Positions 34,921 through 48,239 of a DNA stretch of 64,000 bases are shown here, one piece after another. This stretch comes from Fistularia commersonii. Its lineage: Eukaryota > Chordata > Actinopteri > Syngnathiformes > Fistulariidae. Location of the stretch: NCBI GenBank assembly GCA_037954325.1, contig JBBMNZ010000014.1, forward strand, positions 16,693,956 to 16,757,955. The letters are read 5' to 3'. The notes beneath the pieces were generated by a model. It ran no database searches. It had not been told where the DNA came from and saw only the letters and a list, made by a program, of their open reading frames with translations. The translations under genes were made by a program, and so were the position numbers. Positions within the stretch are counted from its first letter, which is position 1. Each line of letters begins with the position of its first letter.

Positions 34921-37900
34921 GATGAATCAGTAGACCCTATTTCAGCAAAGATCTCTATGAAATTACTTTGTTCTGTCATAGACAGACACTCATGCTAGAT
35001 GCAGGTGCAGCATGATGAAGATTTTAAATCTTTCTGTTTAGCATATATCATTTATTGCTCTAAAAAAATAATGTATGCAATTTTGACGTAATTTCTGTTT
35101 GTTTTTAGACACTTGAATGAATTAATGAATGTAACTTATTTCCTCTTGATTATATTTATATACATTTTTCATAACATCAAATGAAACTGGTGATGAATTT
35201 TCAGGTAATTATGCATTGCTTCCCAGATGATTCATCCACAACCTTCAGCCACTATCTATCTTCATGATTATTTTCTTTTCATCTCTTGTGGTTATTTCCC
35301 ACATGCCTCAGGGTGTTGTGATCGGTGTAAAGAAGGACTCTTGTGGTCACTAGACCTGAAGAGCCTTCTTAAACATAGTGTTTCATAATTTTAACAATAA
35401 CAAAAAAATCTATTACCAAGCATTACCGAACAGCAGCATACATTGACGCGGCAGTTCATGATGGGATATCTGGGGCCATAGCTTGAGGTCTCAGTGTTTC
35501 TTCATAATAGCAGGCAAGTCCCCTGTCTCAGTGGTGGTTCCGTTTAATTTGGCTGTACACTCACGCTGTCTGCCAGACACACTGATATTAATCGTGGCTT
35601 CATTCTGTATTTCCTCATTAAAAATAAGTCCCTGAAGCATAAATCCATATGAATACTCACTGTCCCCCTACGGTCCCTGTAGTCCCTGTTAGTGGCTCCA
35701 TTTGCCACTAAAGATATAAATCATGAGAAGCTCTATCCATGGATGTAATATAGCTAAAGAGCTGGTCATGGCACTGTGTGTGTGTGCGACCAGACACTGT
35801 GTATTTTCATGGTAATGAAGGAGTGCAGCGCGTTATTTATTCTCGAGACTGTAACTCCTGCACTGTACAGTGGTGGCAGATGAACATGCCCCGGAGATGC
35901 ACGATTTAGCTGCTTTGTCAGTGAAATATGTGTAAAAGCAGACTTGGAAACATTTGTCCAAACACGATTCTTGATCAAAACTGCCAGGAATTAATGCAAA
36001 TCAAATGGAGTTCATGGATGAGGGGATGAAATAATAACAGGCGGAGGGAAGGTGAAACTAAGTACTTGTCTTCACATAAGGGAGAGGGAATGAAATGTGG
36101 ATTGATTTAAAAAAGTTAGGTTACAGAACCATCTCCTACCTCTGGAAACCCTGCTGATAAGTTGACATGATACCAAACTCTTATATATGACGCACCAAAT
36201 GTTATGTGTGTGTATCTAGGTATGCGTGTGTCAGTGTGTGTTATTTTTGTGTGTGATTTCTCTCATGCCTTTGCTGCCCGTAGCAGGTGCTGGAAAATCT
36301 CAATAACCAGCTAGATAAAATTCTGTAGAATCGAACAAAATGTATTTATCTGACTTTTATATGTATTGTATATTTTGTGGTAATTTTACTGGTTTTCTAG
36401 TTTTTATTGTATTTTTGGATACTTTTATGTAATATTTCTTTATTTTACTTTGAATATATTTTTTAGTTGATCTTTAGTCATTTTATTGGCTTTCATTATT
36501 AAGTGTTGGTACTCTACATATCAGTGACTCCTGCGTTGTGCACCAGTGTAAATTGGTATGGACAAATTAATCTCTGATCTCATGACCTCATCAGTTACAG
36601 GGGTTGGAAGTCTGCCCAGCCTCCAGCGAGATTATTGTCGGCAGAAACCAAGCAGGGTCATTAAAGCAGTGGGGCTGGTGAGGCGGACCTCCACAGGCCA
36701 TTGACTGCCTCGCCTGCAGGATTATTGACCAGCTACATATCCCATCTGTAGAAATTCGCTTCCCACCTCCCGCCATCCGTCAGCAGACCCTCCAGTACCA
36801 TTGCATTTATTGCCAAACCTCTTTAGCTCGTAATGCAGCCACAACACAAACTGCAAACTGTGTTAGAGATCATAAAGAAGATATTAGCCAGTTGACAGGG
36901 TTAGATCCCGATGCTGTTTTGATGAATGTGCTTTCATATGGCTTATCAGTCAGGGTCTCTTTTCCCCCCACCGTCAGTTTCATTTCACCCTCTCTTTAAT
37001 AAGGCTCGGGTTGTGGATGTGGCTCTTTGGTGATTTAGATAATTACTTTTTTTGATTGCCTGCCACCTTTGAAGAAATCTGCCCCGAATAGGTATTAAAG
37101 CTACTCTCTGTAAGAATGTGTGTGACGACCATGCGTAGAATTGTTTTTTCATTGCTGACTTTCTTTTGATGGTTGATTTTCAACTTGGTTTGGCTTTACC
37201 ATGACACTTCTTTAAAATATTTTTACTAGGATTTTGATGTTATTTTTAATGGACCTATTGTTATGTGATGGGCCTATTGTTACTGGACCTCTGGTGCACA
37301 ATACACACACTGCATCCATCACCAAGTCAACCCCTAATTGCATCATCCCCCCAGAAAGAAAGAAAGACACAAACAGTCTTATTTTGAAACGACTCAATTC
37401 CCCTCAGCCTTCGGGGATGATGCAGAACCTAGCCAAAAGTGGCATTTACATCTGCAAACAGATCTCTGAGTTAAACACTCAAAACATCCCCTCCCACTCC
37501 TTTTATTTACCGAATCAGAAAATACTATTGTTTTTTTCCTTCAAGGTCCAACCTCAGTGAGAGGCTTTTAGCATTGTATTTTATTAATTGGCTTACCCTG
37601 ATGCTCTGTCCGAATTACTAAAAGGAACACTTTCTGTTTGAAACTGTTTAACATCAAATATGGATAGCAGACAAGGGATTTGGAAAAAGCGCGGGGAGGG
37701 AAATGTTATTTTCTGTTTTTCTCTTCTTCTCCTTGAAGTCTTTGACAAGGATGGATTTTTGAAAACAAGCCCAACAGACTTAGATTCCAGAACAGCAAAA
37801 GAATTGTTTCAATTGAACCTTGGGCTATTATTGCTATAAGGGACGGATGTTAACACATATAAATTACGTCTTTAAAAAAACACCCAGGAAGGACATTTAT

Positions 37901-38130
37901 ATTTTTATTTACATTTATAAAATATCCCAGTTGTGTGCATATTTTGGCATTTCAATGACAAAATCTGGGATCTGCTTTACACCCAACCGCTACAACCCAT
38001 GTTGCTATATCTTTGCCTCTCATGAAGTATCATCTTTAGCCCGTCCGTGACAGACTGGGCCAGAAACTCTATATGTGAGTAACTTGAAATTATTGCCTTT
38101 GTGCTTTTCAAGCACAAACATGATTCACAT

Positions 38131-38178
38131 CCGGGTGGACATGGTGGCACAGTGGCTACCGTGTTAGCCTGACAGCAC
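38131..38178 (+). mobile_element. 5' fragment of a tRNA-derived SINE
   Basis: GGTGGCACAGTGGCTACCGT followed by TTAGCCTGACAGCA matches the A-box end of the same SINE type seen at 45.9 and 47.4 kb. The B box and body are missing. Confidence 0.5.
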
Positions 38179-38884
38179 AAAAATGAGTCTGTAGTGGAAA
38201 TGGAAAATCAGGTTGGAGGAACTACATTTCCTGTGTTTTTTGGTACCAAAGCAAGGGGAGACTGCTTCGACTAATTCAAACATATTTGCATTGATATTTT
38301 GGGGACAGTGACATTTTAGCCAAATGTCAAGGTGTCATCAGTAGCAGTGTTTCAGTCTGCTGCACAACACTAAATGCGCTAATATTCGATTAGGAGCGTG
38401 TCTGAAGGTCCATATCAAAAGTATTAATAGGCTGAATGTTAGTTATGATCAATACCTTCAATTTAGTTAATTAGATACTAATTACGATTCATCAATACAA
38501 CTCAAGAGAGGGGAAACCTTTTGCCGTCAACTGCCTCTAGTAACAAACTGCCCCTAATAATTAACATTATGTGGGATTAATACGTAGTTGTAGTGAGGTA
38601 GTGTGAAAAACATGTGCATCCTCAATGGTCACTAAACTGAAGTGCCATCACATTTAAAACCTTCAAACTATTGATGTTCTGGGCATCAGGGTAAAAATAT
38701 GCTCTTCCAGTGCATGGCATCTGACAGCAACAGGATCAAAGTAGGGGTTCTGACACCCAGATACATCATGCAGTATGTACGAGGGGTCAGGACCTGCTGA
38801 AATCATATGACTTTAACAATTTAGAGAGAGAATGCCACATCAGATGCTGGGTCAGAAAGCAGCAAGGAGCAGTGGTTTTACCTT

Positions 38885-38952
<68 letters not shown>
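38885..38952. repeat. Pure (CA)n microsatellite
   Basis: About 33 uninterrupted CA units. Confidence 0.98.
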
Positions 38953-38953
<1 letters not shown>

Positions 38954-40740
38954 CACTTCCACTCATAACTTTGATACTGATGCAGAGGGACTGAAATACT
39001 TTAAAACCGATAAGGGACTATTTTAACTCTACTATGTCAGATAATGAAAAACATTTGTATTACGAAATTCCAGAAGTATACCATTGCTTTTTCCTAATTC
39101 ATTAACTCATTAGAATCATTAGGTTGTAAACCTCATCTTAATTTTTGTGATATTTGGATCTATCCAAACTACCATATAGTAAAGCCCCTCCATAACTATT
39201 TGATATATAATAACTCCAATGAGGCTGAGGCTGAATTCTATAGGCCTTGAAACTACCCATGTTGTTCAAATATAAAGGATGTGGTTTATTCAGAAGATGG
39301 AGAAACAGTTTGGTTTTGTATCACTTTTATTTCCATTGTGTTTTTTTTTGTCTAACGAACAAATAAATAATTACATTACTGGATATGATGATACTCTTCA
39401 AACTATTCTGCTATGGATAATAAACCAAAGTGTAATACTCTGACAAAGTTTAGAATCTTTTACCCATTAATAAAAGCTCTTTTTTAGACAACCTTATAAA
39501 GACCAAGTATGACTGAGGGACACATTGCTATTTTTCAAACCCTGTCCCGAGCATGTTTGTGGAACTCTTTGAAATAATTGCCGACAAACGAAAAAGGACA
39601 AAGGCTGTCTCCAGAAGTTTCCATCCAAGGCAGCTCATTTGTCTGTGATCCAACATCAAGTTTTGCACTACGTGCACAATAGTGATCCGATCTCCCTCAT
39701 TACAAGCAATGGCATCTAGGTTGTGTTCAGGCATTTACACAACAAAATGAAAAAAAACAGAGGGGTTCAGTTGGCAATAGGCGAGTCTCTCCATAGCAGG
39801 CAGCCAGGCAAACCTTTTACATACTGTGGCTTTTCATTAGAGTCTAAGTGTTAAGATGCAACCTAGAATCATCCTTTTGGGGGGTGGGGGAGTTCTTTGT
39901 GTCTTCAAGGGATGTCATGGCACTGAGATGCCAAGAACATTAGAACATGATGGATGTCAAGATGAAAAACACTCCTTGAGGATGAAAAATTACATTGTTA
40001 CTTTGCTTACAGCACAGAGCTCTTTGGTGAAAAATCATTTTAAAAGCTGCAACAAATGGATTGAAGGTCGTTCCAAGTGTTTTTATTAAGTACCTCCAAT
40101 CTCATGTAAATTTTAGAATTTTTGCGCTGTACTTCTCTTTGGCCACAGCAACTAAAACAAGTGTGTTCTTTGATTTAACCTGCTCCTTGAAAAATTTAAT
40201 TTTATGGTGGACCTGGGAGGTCCTTTCACATCCATGTTTTAAGTACTGCCGTCTTGTATAATTCTTGGAGAAGCTGAGCAGCAGCAGCCAAAGGCCAAGA
40301 TTAGACATGGCAGCTCATGGTTGCCAGAATGCAGATGCTGATGTGCAACACAGCTATCTTTAAGTGGTTTCATGCTGCAGGTGGACATATATTTATTGTA
40401 GGCACAGCTCCATGGCTGGTCATGTGATCAGGTTCTATTCTGAGAATCCTCCGCCGCTGGCTGCTGTTTGTTATGCTAATAGGTGTGATGATGATGATGG
40501 TGCTCTGAAGGGCAGGGGTGCGGTGGTGGTGGTGGTGCAGGTCAAGGATGAGGAAGGTCTCCATCTGGGGAGACTTCTTCATGCTTGATGGACCACGACT
40601 GCAGGGGGACACACTTGAAAGTGTAACCGAAGGAGCTTGTCATTTAATGGCTGCCAGGGGTTTTCTTGGTTTGGTTGTTGGAAAGTGAACATGAATCCTG
40701 TTTCACAGAGAAAAAGCTAGACTTAGCTTATCTTGCAATT

Positions 40741-40743
<3 letters not shown>

Positions 40744-40816
<73 letters not shown>

Positions 40817-40862
40817 CATATACATATATATATATCTATGTATGTATACACACACACACACG
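40744..40862. repeat. (CA)n-(TA)n compound microsatellite
   Basis: About 33 CA units (40744-40811), then a TATATCATATACATATAT section and a short second CA array ending near 40862. Confidence 0.97.
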
Positions 40863-40914
40863 TATACATTTTAATTATTCCATACATATGTATTATTAAA
40901 ACTTTGAAAAAAGG

Positions 40915-41305
40915 TACTTCTATTTCCTCCAAGATTCATCCACTTTCTTATCACATCCACTTTATCCCACTCAAGTCATCTTCCTGTTCATTAACTCATC
41001 CTCCACTTGTGAACACCATCCTCCTATTCATCAATTCAATCAAACTTAATCTCTTCATATTCCTTATTGCCTCCTCTTCCTCCCCTCATCCTCCTCTACC
41101 TTATCTTACTTTTCCTCGCTCCTTCTGCTCACATCTAAACCCCTCCTTCAACCACAGTCCCAATTTCATCAAGCAATATTCTTCCTCACCTCAACCTCCT
41201 CAGCCCCCTCATCAACTTCTCCCTCTTTATCCTCCAGTTCTACCTCATCACCTTCCAATCATCTGCAAGTTGCTCTCCTCCCCCATTTCTCATCTCATTC
41301 ATGTC
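40915..41305. other. G-poor, C/T/A-rich strand-asymmetric tract
   Basis: For roughly 390 bp the plus strand contains only about 15 G residues, being made of CATC, CTCC and TCAT-like words. The bias keeps stops rare and creates a spurious 220-codon frame (40733-41395) whose translation is mostly S, P, H, L and T. I regard it as low-complexity sequence that expanded and drifted, not a gene. Confidence 0.7.
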
Positions 41306-42025
41306 GTGGCTGACGGTGCGATCTCACATGGGGTCATGTGTTTGGTCACAGTCATAAAACATTTGTCCTTATGGCAGACTATGTCAGATTATTGATGGAC
41401 CAGATGATATAATCTGCCTGAAATTTGACATTTTTAATCTTTTATCAAATGTCAAACATCTTCTGCTCTATAAATATATTATGCCCCTTATTACATTTTT
41501 CATTCCTTCCGGTTTGTTATGAAGGGAAAGCATCTGGAATTCATTTTTGATTGTTTCTTCTTGATTCTGTATTGGTCTTTTAAATTTCTTGATGGTAGGG
41601 AAATAATCTTCAGACATTTTTGTCAAACTAGTTTTGACAAATTAATTGATTTGACTTCACACTTATATTAACATAATCATTTCAGATTTTTAGGTAATTT
41701 ATAGGTTTTCTTTATGATTGGCATTTTATTAGTTTTTTGCATCATGCAAATTCCAGCCATTGAAAACTTCCCTGTTCCCTTTTAATCTTGTGGACTCCGG
41801 TCAACCTACTCAATAATGAAACAGATAAAACACATTTTACATCCACATGACTGGGATTTAGTTGTGAACATTGAAAACCTTTCATGCATTAAACAGAAAT
41901 GTTGTGCATGTGCATGGGAGTGCATGACAGTGCAAGAGGGCGTGATAAACTCTACAGACTGAGTTGCTCTGCCCCTAATATGTCCTATGTCCATGTAATA
42001 TCATGCTGTTATTTATAGCAGCCAA

Positions 42026-42026
<1 letters not shown>

Positions 42027-42066
<40 letters not shown>

Positions 42067-42081
42067 ACACACACACACACT
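42027..42081. repeat. (CA)n microsatellite
   Basis: About 26 CA units with one CATACA interruption. Confidence 0.96.
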
Positions 42082-42644
42082 GTCTCTCTTAGTCTCTTTC
42101 TGATCCTTGGGGCGGTAGATTTTGTCTTTGCTTCTTCTGTCTCTGGTGGGTTTGAGTAGTTCACTTCAAAACTAGGGGCAGAATATGAAGTAGTGCTGTG
42201 TTGTCCTGCCTCAACCCTCATATTAAATCCAGGACAGTGTTCTTGCTGTCAGTACTGAAGCATCCTTGCTGGGAATTTGGAGTTTTGATGAGCAGCTTTT
42301 CATGTCAAAGAGGATTCAGTGGTTATTCTTCCTGTGGGAGGATCACCAGATGCAGAGGTGGGATAAACAGATGCTGATTTGATTTGTATTTTAATAACTA
42401 CAGCGTTGAAAAATAGCCTTCTGTGATCATTCCATTATAGCCCATTAGTTCTTCGGTTTGAATTTAAACGAACTTCCAGTGAGTCTCTTACTTTTGATCT
42501 GTCACTCAGTTTCTGTGATTATTCTATCAATATTTTTCATTAGATCAGTTTGTCACAGATACATATAGGACCTAATCTGGGCAAGTCACAAAAGATTAAA
42601 ATACAGCTTTGAATTGCATGCCATCAATGATAGTGTCCCCTTCT

Positions 42645-44889
42645 TGAGCTGCCACCTTATCGTGGTCGAGGGGTTTGCGTCCCACTGATCCTAGGAGCTA
42701 TGTGGTTGGGGGGCTTCATGCCCCTGGAAGGGTCACCCAAGGCAAACGGGTCCTGGCTGAGGGTCCAGGCAAAGCGCATCTCAGAACACCACCCATGTGG
42801 ACAAAAGAATCTGGACCCAGTTTTACCCAGCCTGGACACGGGTCACCCCCCCCTCCCCCGGAGCCAGGCCCAGGGGTGGAGCTTGATGGTGAGCGCCTGG
42901 TGGCCGGGCCTGCACCAATGGGGCTCAACCAGGCGCAGCCCGAAGGGATGACTTGGTCCACCCATGGAAAGGGCCAAGGGAGTTGGGTGCTGTGTGAGTT
43001 GGGTGGTGGCCGGAGCAGGGGACTTTTGCAGTCTGACCCTCGGCTGAAGAAGCTGGCTCTAGGGACATGGAATGTCCCTTCTCCGGTGAGGAAGGAGCCC
43101 GAGCTGGTGTGCGAGGCTGAGAGATTCCGACTAGATAAAGTTAGACTCACCTCAATGCACAACGTGGAGTCTGGTACCAGGCCTCTCTCTTCTGACTGTT
43201 TGTGGCCATGCAACCAACAGCGACATACAGGTTCGGTGGTCAACAAGGCAAAAACCCGAGTGTGGGAGGAATTCGGGGAGACCATGGAGAACAACATTTG
43301 GTGGGTGTCAAGGAGATTCTGGTCCACCATCCAGCAGCTCGGGAGAGGGAAACAGTGCTCCCTCAACACTGTGTCCAGTGGGAGCGGGGCGCTGCTGACC
43401 TCAACTCGAGATGTTGCAGATAGGTGGAGGTAATATTTCTGAGACCTCCTCAATCCCGTCAAAACGGCTTCCAGTGAGGAGGCAGAGCTGGGGGACTCTG
43501 GAGCAGACACACCTATTTCCGGGGCTGAAATTACTAAAGCAGTCAAAAAGCTCTTCAGTAGCGGGGCCCCAGGGGTGGATGAGGAGCCTCAAGGCTCTGG
43601 ATGTTGAAGGGCTGTCCTTGCTGACATGCCACTGCAGCATTGTGTGGATTTCAGGGACAGTGCTGCTGGACTGGCAGACCGGGGTAGTGATCCCCCTTTT
43701 TTAAAAAGGGGATCTTAGGGTGCATTCCAACTACAGGGGTATCACAGTCCTCAGCCTCCCTGGTAAGGTGTATTCAGCAGTGTTGGAGCAGAGGGTCCTT
43801 GAGGGGGCATGGGAGTTTGCCCAACCAGTTCACATATGTTCTGGAGAACGTATTCGACTGTGTTCCACGGACAATCTGTGGGAGATGCTCCGGGAATATG
43901 GGATACTGAACCTCATAATACGGGCTGTTCAGTCCCTGTATGACTGGTGTTGGAGCTTGATCCCTTTTGCCAGTTGTAAGTCAAACTTGTTTCCAGTGAG
44001 AGTTAGACTCTGCCAGGGCTGCCCTATGTCACTGATTCTGTTCATAACCTTCATGTAATTTCTAGAATTTCTAGGTGCAAGCAGGGAGTTGAGGGGATCT
44101 GGTTGGGTGGCCACAGGATCGAGTCTCTACTTTTTGCAGATGATGTGGTTCTGGTGACTTCATCAGTCCATGATCTCCAGCTCTCACTGGAACGGTTTGC
44201 ACCTGAATGTGACGGCCAGGATGAGGCTCATTACCCCCAAACCCGAGACCATGGTTCTCAACCAGAAATAGGTGGAGTGCCCACTCCGGGTCGGGGAAGA
44301 GGTCCTGGCTAAAGTGAAGGCATTCGAATATCTCTGGGTCTTGTTTTCGAGAGGCAAGGATGGAGTGGGAGATCGAAAGGCAGATCGGGGCAGCATCTAC
44401 AGCAATGCAGACTCTGTCCTGGTCTGTTGTGGGAGCTGAGCCAGAAGGCGAGTCTTTCACTTTACCGGTCGATCTACGTTCCCACGCTCACCTATAGACA
44501 CAAGCTGTGGGTAGCGACCGAAAGAACGAGATCACGGATGCAAGAAGCTGAAATGACTTTTCTCTTCAGGGTGGCTGGACTCTGCCCAAGAGATAGGGTG
44601 AGAAGTTCAGCCATCTGGGTGGGGCTCAGAGTAGAGTTGCTGCTCCTCTGCATAGAGAAGAGTCAGATGAGGTAGCTCGGGCATCTGGTCAGGATGCCCC
44701 CTGTGAGGCCACAGGGAAGAAGAGACACGCTTGCAAGACTATGTCTTGAGGCTGGCCTGAGAATGCCTTGGAAGCCCCCTAGAAGAGCTGAACAATGTGA
44801 CTGGGAAGAGGGAAATCTGGGCCTCACTGCCCCGGCTGCTGCGCCTGCGACCCAACTTCAGAAGATGTATGGAGGGATGGATGGGCAGT
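42645..44889 (+). mobile_element. Rex3/RTE-type retrotransposon with endonuclease deletion
   Basis: The 5' leader is present (GAGCTGCCACCTTATCGTGG at 42645, then TCATGCCCCTGG and GGGTCACCC). The frame reaches LVCEAERFRLDKVRLTSMHN near 43100-43160, the start of the AP endonuclease, then jumps near 43200-43240 to KTRVWEEFGETMENN, the linker before RT. Most of the endonuclease is therefore deleted. The RT follows with DWQTGVVIPLF (about 43669), YRGITVLSLPGKVYSAVLEQ, the QGCP block (about 44014), the catalytic FADD at 44133-44144, and the 3' part YRSIYVPTLTYRHKLW. The 3' end reads GATGTATGGAGGGATGGATG. W-Q-T-G-V-V and Q-G-C-P are, as I recall, the blocks used for Rex3 PCR primers. Several frameshifts are present. 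It is inactive. Confidence 0.9.
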
Positions 44890-45703
44890 GATTGTGTGAA
44901 CAGAAAACACAACAAAGCCACACATCCAAAGGGGAAAACTCAAATTTTATTTGAACCCACAACTTGAAATATTTAGAAATAACCAAAGTCCAAAAGGAGG
45001 AAAGCCTCCAAACTATTTTTGAAAAAGATAAAAGATGAAGGACAAATTAACTGTTAATACCTGATAGTCAGGATAAAGCTGGTATGTTCTTGACCCCAAA
45101 CTTCTCTTTTCAGTAGCTAAAAGGATTTCTTTTAATTCATAATCCAATATGTTTATCTGAACAATATTTTAAAAAATCCTCAAAATTTGTTTCCATGGCC
45201 AAAATATGAATCCTAGATTGATGGCAGGTTGCATACCGAAGCCACTCTGAAAAGCCTACCATTTGAAATTGTGGGCGTCCTTGGTTTTCTATAATACATT
45301 TCCTTGTAAAAAAAAAAAAAAAAAACTAAAATAAAATGCAGATTTATATATTCGCCTTTTTGAAGTTGCCATGGATGTTTCAACAAAGCCTGGTTGTCGC
45401 TGTCCGTGGTGCTAAAATCCCCACATGCACAGCTAAGTTCTCGGACACTTTCTCTCATTAGACAACAAACGTGCAGCATATCTTGATGCCCCACCCGTCA
45501 CCCGTGGGGAGGGCTCCCTCTGCTCATCAGCACTGAGCAGACCTGAAGGTCACCTGGGGCATACACTGTAATGGTCAAGTGGTCGTGACCCCTCAACAAT
45601 TGTGAGACTCCTGAGACACTTAGTGACGTCGGCTGGGGCAATACAACAAAAGGGGACATCTCTGTAAGAGAAATTAGCCTCCTGGGTTTTGGCCTACTTT
45701 CCT
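44890..45703. other. Gene-free spacer between Rex3 and the duplicated segment
   Basis: AT-rich sequence with a poly-A run near 45308-45325 and no recognisable exon. Confidence 0.5.
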
Positions 45704-46355
45704 GCAGCTGACACATCGATTTACTGTCAACAGGTTCAACTTGATGTATGTTTAATGTATGCCATTAAGAAGGTGTCCAGTGTGTTCCACCTAGAGATCC
45801 TTTGTTCTGGGCAATTCTGTTCAAATTTAATAGCTTTTATTTTCTGAATAACTTAGGGCTTTGCTTCAATTTTCTTGTGTTGAATTTGGAAAAATAGTTG
45901 AATGGCTGACATGGTATGGCTGCACGGTGGCGCAAAGGTTTTATTCTTCTCCATCACAGCAAAAAGGGCCTTGGTTCGATTACAACAGGAGTTCATTGGA
46001 CACCCTAAACTCCACAGACATTTGAATAAACAAGTAAATGGTTGAATAACTCTACAGGTTGCCCTCTGATTGACCGGGGATTGGCCCGAGGATAAATCCT
46101 GCCTCCTGCCTTTTATTTACTGGGATTCACTCCAGCCCCCAACCACAGGGCTCTTTGATTGACTAGCAACTGCCCAGGATGTAACCCCACTTTCAGTTAA
46201 TTGGCCTCATTGGCAGTATCTACTCCATTAAAATCTTTTAATTTTTTTTTAAAATCGTGACAAATTAACTCAAAACAGAATATGCAAGACCAAAAAAGAT
46301 TGAAAAGCCAAAGGGGCAATGAATCTCCATCACTATTATCTTTGTGATTGTGACA
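45704..46355 (+). repeat. Duplicated segment, copy A (with internal SINE)
   Basis: Starts GCAGCTGACACATCGATTTA and ends near GGTTGAAAAGCCAAAGGGGC AATGAATCTCC. It aligns in the same orientation to 47163-47858. A SINE head (GCACGGTGGCGCAAAGG, then GGTTCGATTAC at about 45973) and SINE tail (TGGGATTCACTCCAGCCCCC) lie inside and are shared with copy B. Confidence 0.9.
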
Positions 46356-47162
46356 TGAAAATTGGAGAGCCGTTTACCCTCAGGGTATTTTATTTTGTTG
46401 TGTTACACACTGGAGGCCCCAGAGCCAATATCCATTTTCATCCACTGTCTGGATTTTCCCTGGAGGAGAGGTTTTGCTGTGGTAATGGCGGTGACCTATG
46501 GCGATGACCAGACCCCTCGCATGTCTGGGGAAACATGAAAACCTCAGAAAAAAAAATAGAGTGCTTCCTCCAGCCACAAGAAACAAACTGAAAATTATGA
46601 AAATGAGACAAAAAAAAAAAGCTCAACATTTCGGAAAACATGTTTTCCTGTGGGATTATTCAAAACAGCCTGTAACATAAGATCTAAAAGTGAGTCACTG
46701 TGATCACAGTGAATCTTCAGTAAAATACAAGACAATATGAATCATGGCACTGAAATGAAAGGAATTGCAGTCTGAGTCCCATATAAGAATATTCCACTTG
46801 GTTTTGAAATTTAGATCAAAATTTAGGAGACAATATATTTAAACAAGGATGGAATGACTTAATAATAATAACTCCCATACATCTCAAGACTTTGAAAAGA
46901 TTTGGGAAAGACTCATGGAAAACTATTATCTCTCACCAGCTCTCATCTAAAGACTTGCTTTTTTAGTTTGGAGTCAACCTGAGATTTAACAAAGACTTTG
47001 AATCTTACATGGTCACTATTTAAAGGAATACAACCCGATCCTTCCAGCAATTTTCCCACCATGCAGTGTATTCACCAGATATTTGCAGAGTGTCTGCTAT
47101 TTACGTCAATTGCTCTTCCTTCTCCTCTTGGTCGCGGTTTGTTGAGAGTTGACTTTGTACAA
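46356..47162. other. Spacer between the two duplicated segments
   Basis: No exon or element was recognised. Copies A and B are offset by about 1.46 kb, so this spacer is part of the duplication unit or a later insertion. Confidence 0.45.
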
Positions 47163-47858
47163 GCAGCTAACACATCGATTTACTGTCAATGGGTTCAACT
47201 TGATAAATGTTTAATGCCGGCCATTAATAAGGTGTCCTGTGTGTTCTGGCTAGATATCCTTTGTTCTGGGCAATTCTGTTCAAATTTAATAGCTTTGTTT
47301 TCTGAATAACTTAGGACTTTGCTCCAATTTTCTCGTGGTGAATTTGGAAAAATAGTTAAATGGCTGACATGGTATGGTAGCACAGTGGGGCAAAGGTTTT
47401 GCACTTCTCCCTCACAGCAAAGAGGTCACTGGTTTAATTCCAACAGGGGCTCATCCTAAAATCCACAAACATTTGAATTAACAAGTAAATGGTTGTACTA
47501 CTCTTCAGGTTGCTCTCCGATTGACTGGGGATTCGCCCGAGGATAAATTCCGCCTCCTGCCTTTTGTGTACTGGGATTGGCTCCAGTCCCAATTGCATGG
47601 CTCTGTGATTGAAAAGCAACTGCCCAGGATGTAACCCAACTTTCAGTTCATTGGCCTCAATAAATTTCCTGAAAATTGGAAACCAATTAACAAAATAATA
47701 TATAAGTATCTACTCCAATACAATTTGTCCATTTTAAAAAATTGTGACAGATTAACTGTTGAAACTGTTGTTGCAAAACAAAATTTGCAACAACAATAAA
47801 GGTTGAAAAGCCAAAGGGGCAATGAATCTCCGTCACTTATCTTGGAGATTGTGACACA
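47163..47858 (+). repeat. Duplicated segment, copy B (with internal SINE)
   Basis: Same order of blocks as copy A: ACACATCGATTTACTGTCAA, CCTTTGTTCTGGGCAATTCT, GCTGACATGGTATGG, the SINE with GGTTTAATTCC, ATTGGCTCCAGTCCC and AAAAGCCAAAGGGGC. Small insertions make it about 45 bp longer than copy A. Confidence 0.9.
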
Positions 47859-48239
47859 AATCTGTTCTACTCATAGCTCAACCATTCACTCCTCTTTCCA
47901 GAGGAGGACCATCCAGGCCGTTAACAAAACTGTCACTGCCACCTGGCACCAATACCACTCTGGTGACTGTTTGTCTACCAGGTTTCCTGCTTCCAGTCTC
48001 GTTACTGCTCAATAATAGGCTGTTGTTTGTGTTATGTCACTGTTAGACTGAAAGACAAAGAAAGCGCCAGACTACGAAAGGCTAATCTAAAACTATCAGA
48101 TTATCACCCTATACTTGATGACCAAGATGATAAGAGCATGCTGCAACGCATGAGTTTTTCTTACGGCTGCTAATTCTAAGTCTGTGAACCTGTGAAAACT
48201 GCTTGTAGTAAGCTCAGCATAAATTATTTTTAAATTGGA
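47859..48239. other. Gene-free spacer, possible transposase scrap
   Basis: AGGAGGACCATCCAGGCCGT and neighbouring words faintly resemble transposase N-terminal coding sequence, but no reliable frame is present. Confidence 0.3.

Larger units (their letters stand above)
33235..42644. other. Gene-free stretch with SINEs and microsatellites
   Basis: No exon was recognised. Individually listed items are a SINE at 34.2 kb, a SINE/LINE tail at 34.8 kb, a SINE 5' fragment at 38.1 kb, CA arrays at 38.9, 40.7 and 42.0 kb and a G-poor tract at 40.9-41.3 kb. About 36550-37130 is free of simple repeats and could hold conserved non-coding sequence, untested. Confidence 0.45.

Noticed and set aside
40733..41395. 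220-codon open frame
   Set aside because: A CA repeat followed by a G-poor low-complexity tract that rarely gives stops. No domain or splice signals.
42716..43546. 276-codon minus-strand frame
   Set aside because: Antisense of the Rex3 copy, whose plus strand carries the recognisable motifs.
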